This document shows positions 35,096-45,078 of a stretch of 64,000 bases of DNA, piece after piece. Below the pieces are notes generated by a model, which saw nothing but the letters and a program-made list of their open reading frames with translations, ran no database searches and was not told where the DNA came from. The position numbers and the translations under genes are program-made. Positions within the stretch are counted from its first letter, which is position 1, and each line of letters opens with the position of its first letter. This stretch comes from Phaeosaccion multiseriatum (taxonomy: Eukaryota > Ochrophyta, other classes), in contig OZ218959.1 in NCBI GenBank assembly GCA_965112735.1, forward strand, positions 62,001 through 126,000, read 5' to 3'.

Positions 35096-35565
35096 TTTGG
35101 ATGGGAGGTGCAGAGCCGCACGAGGTCCCAGCTGCTCCGCTGTGTGTGCGTGTGTGTGCGCGTGTGTGTGTGCGTGTGTGGGCCTTGCTGACACTCGGGA
35201 GGGAGCTCTTCCTTTGGGGAGGCGGCCCAGAGGCCCAGAGGACTCCGAGTCGCGAGGCCAGCCCCCCCCCCCAACTACCTCAGAGAGAGCCTCCCATTAC
35301 CTCGAAGGCTCTGCCGCAGCATAGCACAGGTCACAGATGGCGGCCACTCGCGCGAAGGGCTCCGAGGGGGGAGGGAGGAGGTTACCGGCAATATGCTCTA
35401 GGCTTGTGAGGCCCAACTAGCACCAGATCTGTAGTATTGCGCAATGAGGAGTGAGTGTGCAGCTCAGCTGAGGGAAGGAAAGAAAGCTTCTCCTCTCTGC
35501 AGCTTGGACAGGGAAGGACGCTCCTCCTCCTCAAGGAAGGCGAACTCCTCCACCATGGGCTGGCT

Positions 35566-37671
35566 TCACGACACCATCGCCCCCTCCTCTTGCTCCCAGA
35601 GCTCATTGCAGTCCCTTGCCCCTGTGAGGCGGAACTCAAAGTCGGTGGTGCCGGGTGTGGGCTTGACGAGCGCATAGCCGAAGCCCTTGAGGATAGCGAA
35701 GAGGCTGCTCTCCTCCTCCCGCTGCTCAGACCCTCCGTCCCCCCCTCCCTCTCCCCCTTGCATGCTCTCGGCCACGATGACGCAGGGCGCGGAGGGCGAG
35801 GAGAGGAAGGCCTGCCCGCCCCTCAGCGCTCTCGCCTCGAAGCCCTCAATGTCCATCTTCATGACCACCACCCGCTCGTCCTTGGCGATGAGCAGCGCCG
35901 CCATGGCGTCCAGTGTGGTGCTCAGCGCCTCTTCCTCGCACTGCTCTGGCTGTGACTGCTGCTGTGGCTGGTGCTGTGGCTGGTGCTGTGGCTGGTGCTG
36001 TGGCTGGTGCTGTGGCTGGTGCTCGGTTGCGCGGCTTCCCCCCGCCGGAGACACGACCCGTCCATTGCCAAAGTTGTCTGCCCCGTCTGCGTGTAGGGGC
36101 GCCATACACACCGACAGGCCCTCATCCTCGTGCGTGCTCAGAACGCGCTTCACCAGCACCAGCGGGTCATACACCAGTTGGTCGTACACGTCCCCTCTGC
36201 CCTCGGCCCCCTCACCCTCCCGGAGAAGAGCCCTGCTGGCCTCGAGCAGCTTATAGTTGCGCTTCATGGGCTCAACCGCGATGACGCGGTGGCCTTGAGC
36301 GGCGGCGGCGAGGCTGAACCACCCAATATGCGCTCTGCAACACCACAAGCAGGCAGGGGAGCAGCAGGCAGGGCGGCACTGGGGATGAGCCAAGCAGTGC
36401 ACAGAGGAGGGCAAGCACGTGTACTTGTGTTGGACCGAGACGTAGCTGAGGACAAGGAATGAGAGAGACGGAGAGGAGAGAGAAACAGAGATCGAGACAC
36501 ACACACACAGAGAGAGGGAAAGAGAGGGAGATTGAGTGTCCTCGCTGCCGGCCTACTCACCCGACGTCGATGAACAGAGGCGGCCGCCCGCTCGTCTGCC
36601 CCCACGTCGCCTTCGCCCTGTCCAGCAACTGGAGCAGGGGAAGCGTCTTCAGAGGGTCGAAGTAGCCCATCTGGAGAGGGAGGGAGGGCGACAAGGGGGC
36701 GTGAGGTCACACATGGCGATTGTTGGCGATGGCAGTCCATCTATTCCATGCTCTTACGCTTCCCTTCAGCTCCAAGACATCAGTGGTCTTCCGGGAAGAG
36801 CGCCGATTGCGGGACGAAGCCTTGGTCACGCCAACGCTTCTCCTCCCCTTCTCCTCCCCCCCCCCCCCAGTTCCTACCCCAGCACCGGCAGAGGCAACAG
36901 CCGCACCCCAAAGTGCCGGCCGATAACGAACAATGTCACTCTCATCCCATTTTTCGCCATCCCGGGTCAGCTAGGCTTGGCTCGGCCGCTACCCCCGACT
37001 GTCAGGCTGCGCATTCTTCTCACGCTGCTCCTCGCTCCACTTACCTCGTGAAGGAGTGAACTGAGGAAGGGGCAGAGCTGCGGAGGGTGCGTGTAGATGG
37101 TGAATTGTCGGTACCTTTTGGGAAGGCGGCTCGACACCTTGTGCTCCACGTCGTCTCTTTCTCGCTCCACGGCCTCAGGCCTGATGGGGCTAGTGTGGCG
37201 CCGCCGCCGTGCCTCGGCCACCACGTCGTTCACACAGCCGTGCTGCCAGGCATAGTCTGCGCGACGAGCGAGAGGAAGAGGGGGGGGGGGGGGAGGGGGG
37301 AGCCTTTAGAGGGGGGAAACAGTGCCATGGCTGAGACTTCCGCACGACGAGCGAACGGGGAGGGGCGGGTGCAAACATGAGAAGGAGGTCAAACGGGGGA
37401 GAGGAGGGGGAAGAGGGACGAGAGTTGGTCCTGTACGTGAGATCCTCCACTCACCATTGGGCTCCGCGAAGAGACAAGCCTGCACGGCCAGCTCCAACTC
37501 GTCGTCCTGCTCCTGAAAGGACACGGCAAACCACTGCTCTTCCCGGTCTGTCTTGCGAGGAAGCAGTACATCCAGGATGAACTCCTCGTGCTGCTGCTGC
37601 TCCTCCCCTCCCACATGCAGCACCAGCAGTACAGCAGCAACAGCAGCCGCAGCAGCGAGGCGCACCTTCAT
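35566..37671 (-). CDS. FkbM-family methyltransferase with N-terminal signal sequence
   Basis: Four minus-strand exons: 37671-37455, 37256-37045, 36670-36561, 36334-35566 (1308 nt, 435 aa, in frame). The N-terminus MKVRLAAAAAVAAVLLVLHV is a signal peptide or membrane anchor, which points to the secretory pathway. The Rossmann core of an SAM-dependent methyltransferase is clear. PPLFIDVGAHIGWFSLAAAA is motif I (split by an intron inside the Gly codon). HRVIAVEP and later VVVMKMDIEGFEARAL are FkbM hallmarks. The likely reaction is O-methylation of a sugar or other hydroxyl; the substrate is unknown. Residues about 290-310 carry a (QHQP)n insertion from a GCTGTGGCTGGT repeat. The gene shares a 233-bp divergent upstream region with the TPR-SGNH gene. 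Confidence 0.88.
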
Positions 37672-37904
37672 CAGAGGGCCCGGCCTGTTGTGTGGGGGTG
37701 AAAGATCCAGAACCTGCCTAATCCTAATCCAATCCAACCGCCCGCATCAAGCTGAAACTGCAATTCGACGTTGACCCCCCTCCGTTCCTCCCATCGTCCT
37801 CCTCCTCCTCCTCCTCCTCTGCTTCCCTCTCAGTGTTGGACATACGGTGGACAAATAGGAGGGGTAGCGGGCAATCCGCAGTAGCGCTTGGCCTTGGTTT
37901 TACC
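37672..37904. promoter_or_regulatory. Compact bidirectional promoter region (FkbM / TPR-SGNH)
   Basis: 233 bp separate the two start codons. A (CCT)n tract of about 24 bp at 37796-37820 is the only obvious element. It is assigned from head-to-head layout. Confidence 0.5.
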
Positions 37905-40900
37905 ATGAAGATCTATGTGAATTTCGAGGGGATCGAGGGGGAAGATGGGCTTGGGCACTGCTACTTGTGGAAGCGCAGGTCGGGAGATGACTTCAGCGGG
38001 GTGACCTTCCAGGACGTGCTGCTGCACTTTGTGTTGAGCTTCAGGGAGAAGCATGCCGAGGCGGCTGCCCTGCTTGCAGAAACCCAAATGGGGCTACTCG
38101 ACTCTTACGGCCTGCCTTTGGATCTGGAGGGGAGTCCCTCGCAGGAGGTGAGGGCTCACCGAAGTATGGAGCGGATGGAGCATGAGGCGTGTGCCCTCCT
38201 GCTTGTGTGAGAGACCACTTCCTCCTGCTCATCGCTCGCCCCTCTTTTGCCTCCCCTTGTGCGCCTGGAAGCAGGACGATGGGTGCGATCTGACCGTGGC
38301 GCTGAGGAAGGGCGGGCGCGGCAAGGGCAAAGCGCGGCACTGGAAAAGAGTCGCAGACCTCACCGCTGCTTCGTCTCTCCGCAGAGGCAGTCAGGCTTCA
38401 GCAGCAGCTACTGCTGCTACCGCTGCCGCTGTTGGCAGTGGCCCTGCTCCTGTTGCCACCGTTCCCGCGGGGGAGGTGGTGCCGGCCCTCAAGAGGGCAG
38501 CCGTGCTGGCCAAGGACAAGCACTTCCAGAGGGCGCGACAGCTGTGGCGGGGAGTGTTGAGGGTAGAGCCCACCAACAAGACGGCGCTCCGGGGCCTGGC
38601 AAGCCTCAGCTTCGCCAACGAGCGGTGGGACGAGGCCGTCGACTACCTGCAGCGCCTGGGGGCCGACAAAAGGGACGCCAAGGGCGAGGACCTGCTGCTG
38701 CTGGGCAGGTGTCTGCTCAAGCAGGACGAGCCGGAGGAGGCGCAGCTGGTGCTCAGCAAGGCGCTTCCCAAGGCGGGCGGGAGGCTGAAGGACGACGTGG
38801 AGGTTGCGCTGGGCTGGTGCGCCATGGGCCTTAACGACGCCGCCACGGCCAACACGCTCTTCCACACCGTGGCCACACGCACCAATGAGGCGCATGTGGG
38901 GGCGCTGGTGGGGTACTCGTCGCTCGCCGTGCTCGTGAATCAGCCGGGCTCGGCCATCAGCCCGCTGCTCAAGGCCATGGTCATCGACCAGAAGGACAAG
39001 GAGACCGGCAGGCTGCTCGCAAAGGTCAGGGGAGGGGCTGCTGACTAGTCTGCCTTGTTGTCTTCTCCCGGGGGGGGCCTTGGCGGGCTGTTTGTTTTAC
39101 CCAACGCCGCCTTGCCTTGAGCCTCTCTCCCCTCCCTCCCTCCCTCCTGTCCCGCCAGGTGCTGAGCTCCGAAGGCGGGCTGACTCTCCTCAAGGAGCAG
39201 CTGCCGAAGGAGGCCACGAACGCGCAGGTATACGGCTTCCTGGCAACGACTGTGAAGGACCACGGCGCCATCGACGCCTCCGTGCAGCTGCTGGAGCAGG
39301 CCCTTCGTATGGCCCCTCTCAGTGCGTCCTACGCCCTCAACCTTGTGCACGCGCACGAGCTCTGCCACGCCTACCCCAAGGCCCTCAAGGCGGGCAAGGC
39401 CTTCCTGGCGGCCAACAGGGGACTCAAGGTGGGCCGCAGCAGCAAAGCACTGAGGATGGAGCTTGTGCTGCACGTGCTGGACAAGATCACGGACCCGGCC
39501 GTGGCGGTGCCGGCGGAGGCGCAGTACCGGGTGCGGTGGGTGGAGGAGGAGGGGCAGGGCATGGAATGGAGGGCGCCGCAGGAGGGGGAAGCAAGGGACG
39601 AGGAGCTGGCCAGAAGCTACGCCAAGGTGGTCAAGTGGGAGGAGGGAGACTCGGAGGAGGCGTGGGCAGCGGCGGAGGTGGACAAGCGCTCCGAGCAAGG
39701 CGTGGAGGAGTACGACGCTCAGGCGCTCGACCTCTTGGCGCTGTGCTTTACGTGCGTCAAGATCCTGTATCTCCGGGGGGCCCTCGCCGTGCTGCCTTCT
39801 CTCATCCGCCTCATCGAACCCGCCCGCCTCCGCTCCAAGGTGAGGGGGGGGGGAGAGGGGAGAAGGGAGAAGGGGATCACTGCGGTGTAAGGGGTGAGGA
39901 GTGAGTGGTGACGGGTGGGTGAGGAGTGAGTGGTGTCGGGTGGGTGAGGAGTGAGTGGTGACGGGTGGGTGAGGAGTGAGTGGTGACGGGTGGGTGAGGA
40001 GTGAGTGGTGTCGGGTGGGTGAGGAGTGAGTGGTGACGGGTGGGTGAGGAGTGAGTGGTGACGGGTGGGTGAGGAGTGAGTGGTGACGGGTGGGTGAGGA
40101 GTGAGTGGTGTCGGGTGGGTGAGTGGGGGGTGGCACCACTCGTGGGCAGGGGGTGGCCGTTCTTTGCAGCAGCTTTCTTTGCAACCACGTCATCGCGAGG
40201 TGCTTCTTGCCCATACGCCTCCTGCTGTCCATATATTCGCCTACCTTCCTGCCCATATGCCTGCTGTCTATATACTCGCCTACCTTCCTGCCCATATGCC
40301 TGCTGTCTATATACTCGCCTACCTTCCTGCCCATATGCCTGCTGTCTATATACTCGCCTACCTTCCTGCCCATATGCCTGCTGTCTATATACTCGCCTAC
40401 CTTCCTGCCCATATGCCTGCTGTCTATATACTCGCCTACCTTCCTGCCCATATGCCTGCTGTCTATACACTCGCCTACCTTCCTGCCCATATGCCTGCTG
40501 TCCATATACTCGCCTACCGTCCTGCCCACATGCTTGCCTGTCTGCCTGCCTACTGCCTGCCCATATGCTTGCCTGCCTGCCACTCTGCTACCGCTCCATT
40601 GCGGCCCGGCCGTGACCCTCTGCTCCTCTGCCCCCCTCCCTCTCCCCTCCCTCTCCAGGTGCCTCTGCACAAGACCACGATCCGCAACGAACAGGCCTAC
40701 TACACCTGTGTGGCGCAGCTTCTCTCCATCAGAATGGAGGGAGCCTCCGACAACCCCTCCGACCACCCCTCCGATGAGCCCTCCGATGAGCCCCAGCAGG
40801 TGGGGCGGACGCTGCTTCCTCTCGAGCCACAGGGGAACAGTGGCGCTTCGCCCATCTACGTGTGCGGGGACAGCCACACCTTGCCGGCGGTGTGGCAGAG

Positions 40901-41597
40901 CGTGAGCGTCAAGGGGCAGCAGCGCCTGCTGTACCCCGCGCTGGTGACGGGCCTCAAGCACTGGCACCTGAGGCCCGAGTCCTCCTTCTACCCCAAGGCC
41001 AACTTCTTCAGGACGGTGGCGAGCTTCCCGGTGGGGGCCACAGTGATGTTCATGTTCGGAGAGATCGACTGCCGCGAGGGCATCCTGCTCGCCGTGGACA
41101 GGTGCAGGTCAGTGTGGCGTTTCAGTGTCAAGTTACGGACCCATGAGCGCTTCGGAGTCCGTTTTTCCTCTGGTGTCGAGCCGAAGCGAGTCTAAGGAGG
41201 ATATGATATGAACTGAACCCCTTCTGCCTTGCCTTTTGCCGCCCCGAGCAGGTACGAGAGCGTGGAGGAGGGCATGCGTGCCACCGTCCGAATCTTCATC
41301 GAGGTGGCCAAGGACCTCGTCAAGACAAAGAAGCTCACGTGCTTTGTGCATCCCGTGGCGCCCGTGCTGGACGAGACAAGGCCCCTAGTTCGCGCCTACA
41401 ACGCCATTCTCGAGGAGGAAGTGCGGGCCACCAAGGGCCTGCGCTGGCTGGACCTGTTCGACGACCTGCTGCTGCTCACAGATGGCGGGGGCGGGGCTGT
41501 GAAGGCTGCTCTGCGTCCCGGCCTTGCGCTGGATGGTGCGCACTTGCACCCCCGCTACGTCAAGTACCTCGTCCAGGCGCTCAACAAGGCCGCTTAA
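37905..41597 (+). CDS. TPR-repeat protein with C-terminal SGNH-hydrolase-like domain
   Basis: Five exons: 37905-38147, 38275-39024, 39159-39839, 40659-41107, 41252-41597 (2469 nt, 822 aa, in frame). The N-terminus has no signal peptide (MKIYVNFEGIEGEDG). The centre is a series of tetratricopeptide-type helices (ALKRAAVLAKDKHFQRARQ, LGRCLLKQDEPEEAQLVLSK, LLEQALRMAPLSASYAL). The last 260 residues look like an SGNH/GDSL fold: block I VCGDSHTLPAVW, a FMFGEIDCREG stretch in place of block III, and block V LDGAHLHPRYVKYL with the Asp-x-x-His pair. The catalytic Ser, Asp and His are therefore present, so an esterase or acyl-transfer activity is plausible. Substrate and location are unknown. Confidence 0.85.
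39885..40125 (+). repeat. 25-bp tandem repeat in intron 3 of the TPR-SGNH gene
   Basis: About nine copies of GTGAGGAGTGAGTGGTGACG plus GGTGG. The array starts about 45 bp after the donor at 39840 and each unit contains donor-like GTGAGG/GTGAGT. Confidence 0.9.
40200..40575 (+). repeat. 39-bp tandem repeat carrying the CCCATATGCCTG motif
   Basis: Seven to eight copies of CCTGCCCATATGCCTGCTGT then CTATATACTCGCCTACCTT, followed by decayed copies. It lies in the 819-bp intron 3. Both strands are open across the array, so repeat-derived open frames of 179-640 codons appear here and are not genes. Confidence 0.92.
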
Positions 41598-42512
41598 TTG
41601 TTTGTATGACCTAATCATCTACCTCCTCGTCTACCTTTTCGTCTTTCGGTAAGGGCCTGGCAAGGGAGGTCGGGCCCGAGAGCATGCCACTTGGCAGGCG
41701 GCATGCGCAGCTAGCAGGAAGGTGGCAATGTACAGGAAGTGCGCTCCCGCCAAAGCCACAGATGGTCCCCACCTCTTTGCTCTTTTCGGCGTACAATTAA
41801 TCACGTGCAACCACTGGTGCAACACCATCGGTGCAACACCATTGGTGCAGCCACTCGTGCGACCAACGCTGCTGTGATACGCCCTCGCTGCGAGGGTGTG
41901 AGAGGGAGTATCGCCTATTAAGCTTCGCTCCCTCGCCCTTGCGAGCACGCAAAGTGGGAGTGATGTGCGCTCCATCCGCCTCTTCTTCTCTTCTTCTCTT
42001 GGCCAATGCCCTCTCGACTGACTCCTATAAGTCAATAAATATAGCCGGGGTCGAATACAACTCGTCAGACCACCGCCCAGCCACACAAGGCCCACACAAG
42101 CTGCCAATCGTGCCTCTGCCTCTCCGGCTCTCCGATTTGACTCGCTAGCCTGTCGTCTGCCTTGCTTGATGTCCTCACGATTTGACTCGCTAGCCTGTAG
42201 CCTGCCTTGCTTGATGCCCTCACGAAGGGGGGCTGCTGACCGAAGGGGGGGTGCTGACCTCTGAGACTGCGACATCGCCCAAGTATAAGCTGCCTGCACC
42301 ACATACTGTACCTACTTTGTACTTACGCGCAAAAGATGGCTCGTTCGAAGTGTTCCCTCCCTCCTCTTGGGCGAAGGGGGTCCCCCGCCCCGCTCTCTGT
42401 GTGTGCCTCCTGTGCTGGCCTGGCCTTGGCCCAGGCAATACACCCCCCTTGCGGCCGCCACTCCGTCTCAGCAGCTTCAGTCCCTCCCTCCTTCCACGCT
42501 CACGCTAAGCGC
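41598..42512. other. Convergent intergenic region, no gene recognised
   Basis: 0.9 kb lies between the 3' ends of the TPR-SGNH and PPR genes. It contains GGTGCAACACCAT-type direct repeats at 41815-41862 and a 45-bp direct repeat (GATTTGACTCGCTAGCCTGT...) at 42134 and 42179. Confidence 0.55.
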
Positions 42513-44645
42513 TCATTTGGGTGCACCTGGTGTGGAGGCCTTCTCCTCCTCCAGCGCGGCCAAGCCCTCCCTGCCGTGTGCTGCTGCATCGAGAAGACGC
42601 TCCAGCACCATCGTCGCCCTCTCGTCCACGCCTGCCACACTGCGCAAAGCACTCTTGACCCCCTCCAATGGGAGTGTGTCGCCTGCGTCGCTGTGGCACC
42701 TCTTCAGCATCTCCAACCCAACCCTGTCGACCATTTCGTACTGCCTCTCCTTAGCACACGAACGCAATATCATGCAGAGACAGGGCAGATCCGGCGTGTG
42801 GCCACCCTCTTTCATCTCCCGCAATGTCCCCAGTGCCTCCACGTGTTGGCCAGCCTTGGCGAATGCAGCAATGGCAAGGTTGTAGGTCCATACATCTGGA
42901 GCGGGTCCTTCTGCCTTCATCTCTCTCAACAAATCCAACGCCTCCACGTGTCGACCGGCCTTGGCGCATGTGTTCATAGCAGCGTTGTAGCTCCTTACAT
43001 TCGGAGTGGGTCCATCTTCCTTCATCTCTCTCAACAAATCCAACGCCTCCACGTGTTGACCAGCCTTGGCGCATGCATGAATGACGGCGGTGTAGCTCCT
43101 TACATCCGGAGTGGGTCCATCTTCCTTCATCTCTCCCAATAGTTCCAACGCCTCCCTGTGCTGACCAGCCTTGGCACATGCGTCAATAGCGGCGGTGTAG
43201 CTCCTTCTATTCGGAACGGGCCCTTCTTCCTCTTCCTTCATCTCCCGCAACAGCCTTAACGCCTGCACGGATCGACCCACATTAGCGCATGCGGCAATGG
43301 CGGCGGTGTAGCTCCCTACATTCGGCGCGGGTCCTTGAGCCTTCATCTCCCCAAAGAGTTCCAGTGCCCTCACGTGTTGACCGGCGTTGGCGTATGTAGA
43401 AATAACGGAGTTGTAGTGGCTTACACCCGGAGTGGGGCCTTCTGTCTTCATTTCCCGCAATAACCCCAACGCCTCCTTGTACCTCTTGGCCTTGCGGCAT
43501 GCATACATTGCGGTGGTGAAGGTGGTGGCCTTGGGAGCGGGCCCGTGCTCCTTCATATACCTCAGCAACTTCAGAGGTTTGTCGTACTCCCCGCTCTTGA
43601 TGCAGGCACCCATCACCGTGTTGTAGTGAAATGCCTCGGGTCTCACGCCGTTCTCTTCCATGCCCCTCAGCAGCTCCAAAGCTCTATCCGATCTCTTTGA
43701 CGCGGCACAGAGACGCAAGACCGCAGAGTACAGGTACGAATCCAGGACCACGTCTCCTGCCAACACATGGTCCCACAAATCCCATGCCCCGTCCAACCAT
43801 CCCGCCCGGTTGCACACCTCGATGGCGGCTGCGAAGTTGCCGGCATGGGCCTCAAAGCCGTACTCGGACGCTCTTTCCAGCAGCTGCAGCGCTTCTTTAG
43901 GCTGACCAGCTCTGCCCAAAGCGGCGATGGCAGCGCTCAAATTGCGATGGTCGGGCGGAACCCCCTGTGCTTGCATGTCCTTCAGAAGCTGCTGTGCCTT
44001 GTCTGCCCTCCCCCCGAAGCCACATGCCACAATAGCAGCAGAGTACGTCCTCGCGTCGGGCTGCAGCCCCACTACCGGCATCTCCTCAAGGAGACCCATA
44101 GCTTCATCGTATCTGCCAGCCCGACCGCATGCGTGTATGGCGGCGCCGTATTGGACAACGCTTGGCATGAACGCTCCGTGTTTCTGCATCTTAATGTCAT
44201 TCAGCAGGGAAAGCGTCTCCTCCCATCGGCCCAAGTCGCTGAATGCCTGCATGACTGCGTGGAGAAGAGGCGCGTCAGTGGGGAGTGGAGATTGCACCGC
44301 TGCCTCCCACTCGCTGTACACTGTCTCCCAGTCTTTGGCCTCACGCGCGGCCTCCAAACGCTCCATCGTCGCGAGCCACAGCGAGGGACCTGGGGAGGCA
44401 TCGTCAGCAGCGGCCGTACAAGGAGAGGGAGCACTCGTTGAGAAACAAACCCTATCACCGGCACTACTCTTCACGAGAGATCCACCCCACAAAGGCGTGG
44501 CGTGGAAGGCTGCCAGATACGCTTGAGTGACAGCACAGGCAGGGGCTGGGGCGGGGCCAGAGGCGGTAGACGGAGCATCTCGTCCACTTATCCTACTGAA
44601 CCTGCACTTCCCGCGGCCGCCGCTACATACTCTCCGCATTGCCAT
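42513..44645 (-). CDS. Pentatricopeptide repeat (PPR) protein, P-class, single exon
   Basis: 710 aa from ATG at 44645. About fifteen 35-residue PPR units run from residue 130 to about 620, with the usual phase (YNxAIxACAKAGQHxEALxLLREMKxxGPxPxxxxY). PPR proteins bind organellar RNA one base per repeat and act in processing, stability or translation. The first 90 residues are rich in Arg, Ser and Ala and could be a mitochondrial or plastid targeting region. There is no DYW or SMR domain. Late repeats are almost identical to one another at the DNA level, which points to recent internal duplication. No intron is evident. Confidence 0.93.
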   Translation of the reverse strand: MAMRRVCSGGRGKCRFSRISGRDAPSTASGPAPAPACAVTQAYLAAFHATPLWGGSLVKSSAGDRVCFSTSAPSPCTAAADDASPGPSLWLATMERLEAAREAKDWETVYSEWEAAVQSPLPTDAPLLHAVMQAFSDLGRWEETLSLLNDIKMQKHGAFMPSVVQYGAAIHACGRAGRYDEAMGLLEEMPVVGLQPDARTYSAAIVACGFGGRADKAQQLLKDMQAQGVPPDHRNLSAAIAALGRAGQPKEALQLLERASEYGFEAHAGNFAAAIEVCNRAGWLDGAWDLWDHVLAGDVVLDSYLYSAVLRLCAASKRSDRALELLRGMEENGVRPEAFHYNTVMGACIKSGEYDKPLKLLRYMKEHGPAPKATTFTTAMYACRKAKRYKEALGLLREMKTEGPTPGVSHYNSVISTYANAGQHVRALELFGEMKAQGPAPNVGSYTAAIAACANVGRSVQALRLLREMKEEEEGPVPNRRSYTAAIDACAKAGQHREALELLGEMKEDGPTPDVRSYTAVIHACAKAGQHVEALDLLREMKEDGPTPNVRSYNAAMNTCAKAGRHVEALDLLREMKAEGPAPDVWTYNLAIAAFAKAGQHVEALGTLREMKEGGHTPDLPCLCMILRSCAKERQYEMVDRVGLEMLKRCHSDAGDTLPLEGVKSALRSVAGVDERATMVLERLLDAAAHGREGLAALEEEKASTPGAPK

Positions 44646-45078
44646 CTATGGGCTCCCCGGAGGTGTGCTCGCCAGCTGCAAATTGAATTACAACCAGTGA
44701 GGGTATCGCTCCCCGGTGGTCTCCTTCGTTGGAGACGACCAAGTGGCAAAAAAAACCCCGAAGACAACCCACCCAGCTCGGGAATCGACGACTGGCCAAA
44801 GCTTTTGGTCGCGCTCTTGTCTGAGCTCTTAAATGTCCTCATAAAAAAACGAAATATGCCCCTCTTCAACCAACTGAATGTCAGTATCTCCATCCTTTTC
44901 GGCTGCCGCTACTGGTGAGAACAAGGTGGGTGTGGTGGTAGCAAAGCTGGAAAGTAGACATCTGTTAAGCAGACAGGCCTGGGTTTAATTCGGTTCGTCC
45001 CTTTCTGCTCGTTTCGTTCCTCACCGCCTCTCCCCGCTCCGCTCCCTGTCCTGTCACTTACTCAGACAAGCGGGAGTG
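44646..45078. promoter_or_regulatory. Divergent upstream region (PPR / membrane hypothetical)
   Basis: 433 bp between head-to-head start codons. It includes an AT-rich block at 44747-44756 and 44830-44880. A possible acceptor (ACTCAG at 45060-45065) just before the plus-strand ATG could mark an upstream untranslated exon. Confidence 0.4.

Larger units (their letters stand above)
34025..35565. other. Repeat-rich intergenic region
   Basis: No gene is recognised in 1.5 kb. It holds short tandem runs (AAGTC at 34493-34530, CGGT at 34573-34597), a repeat of roughly 47 bp at 34760-34912 and a 20-bp repeat at 34993-35095. Open frames across it are repeat translations. Confidence 0.6.

Noticed and set aside
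40200-40530. Possible CRISPR-like array (regular 39-bp repeats)
   Set aside because: The repeats are head to tail without unique spacers, and the locus is a eukaryotic intron. It is a minisatellite.
39045-40967. A 640-codon minus-strand open frame opposite the TPR-SGNH gene
   Set aside because: Its middle is the translation of two tandem repeats and its ends are antisense to conserved TPR and SGNH exons. It is a shadow frame.
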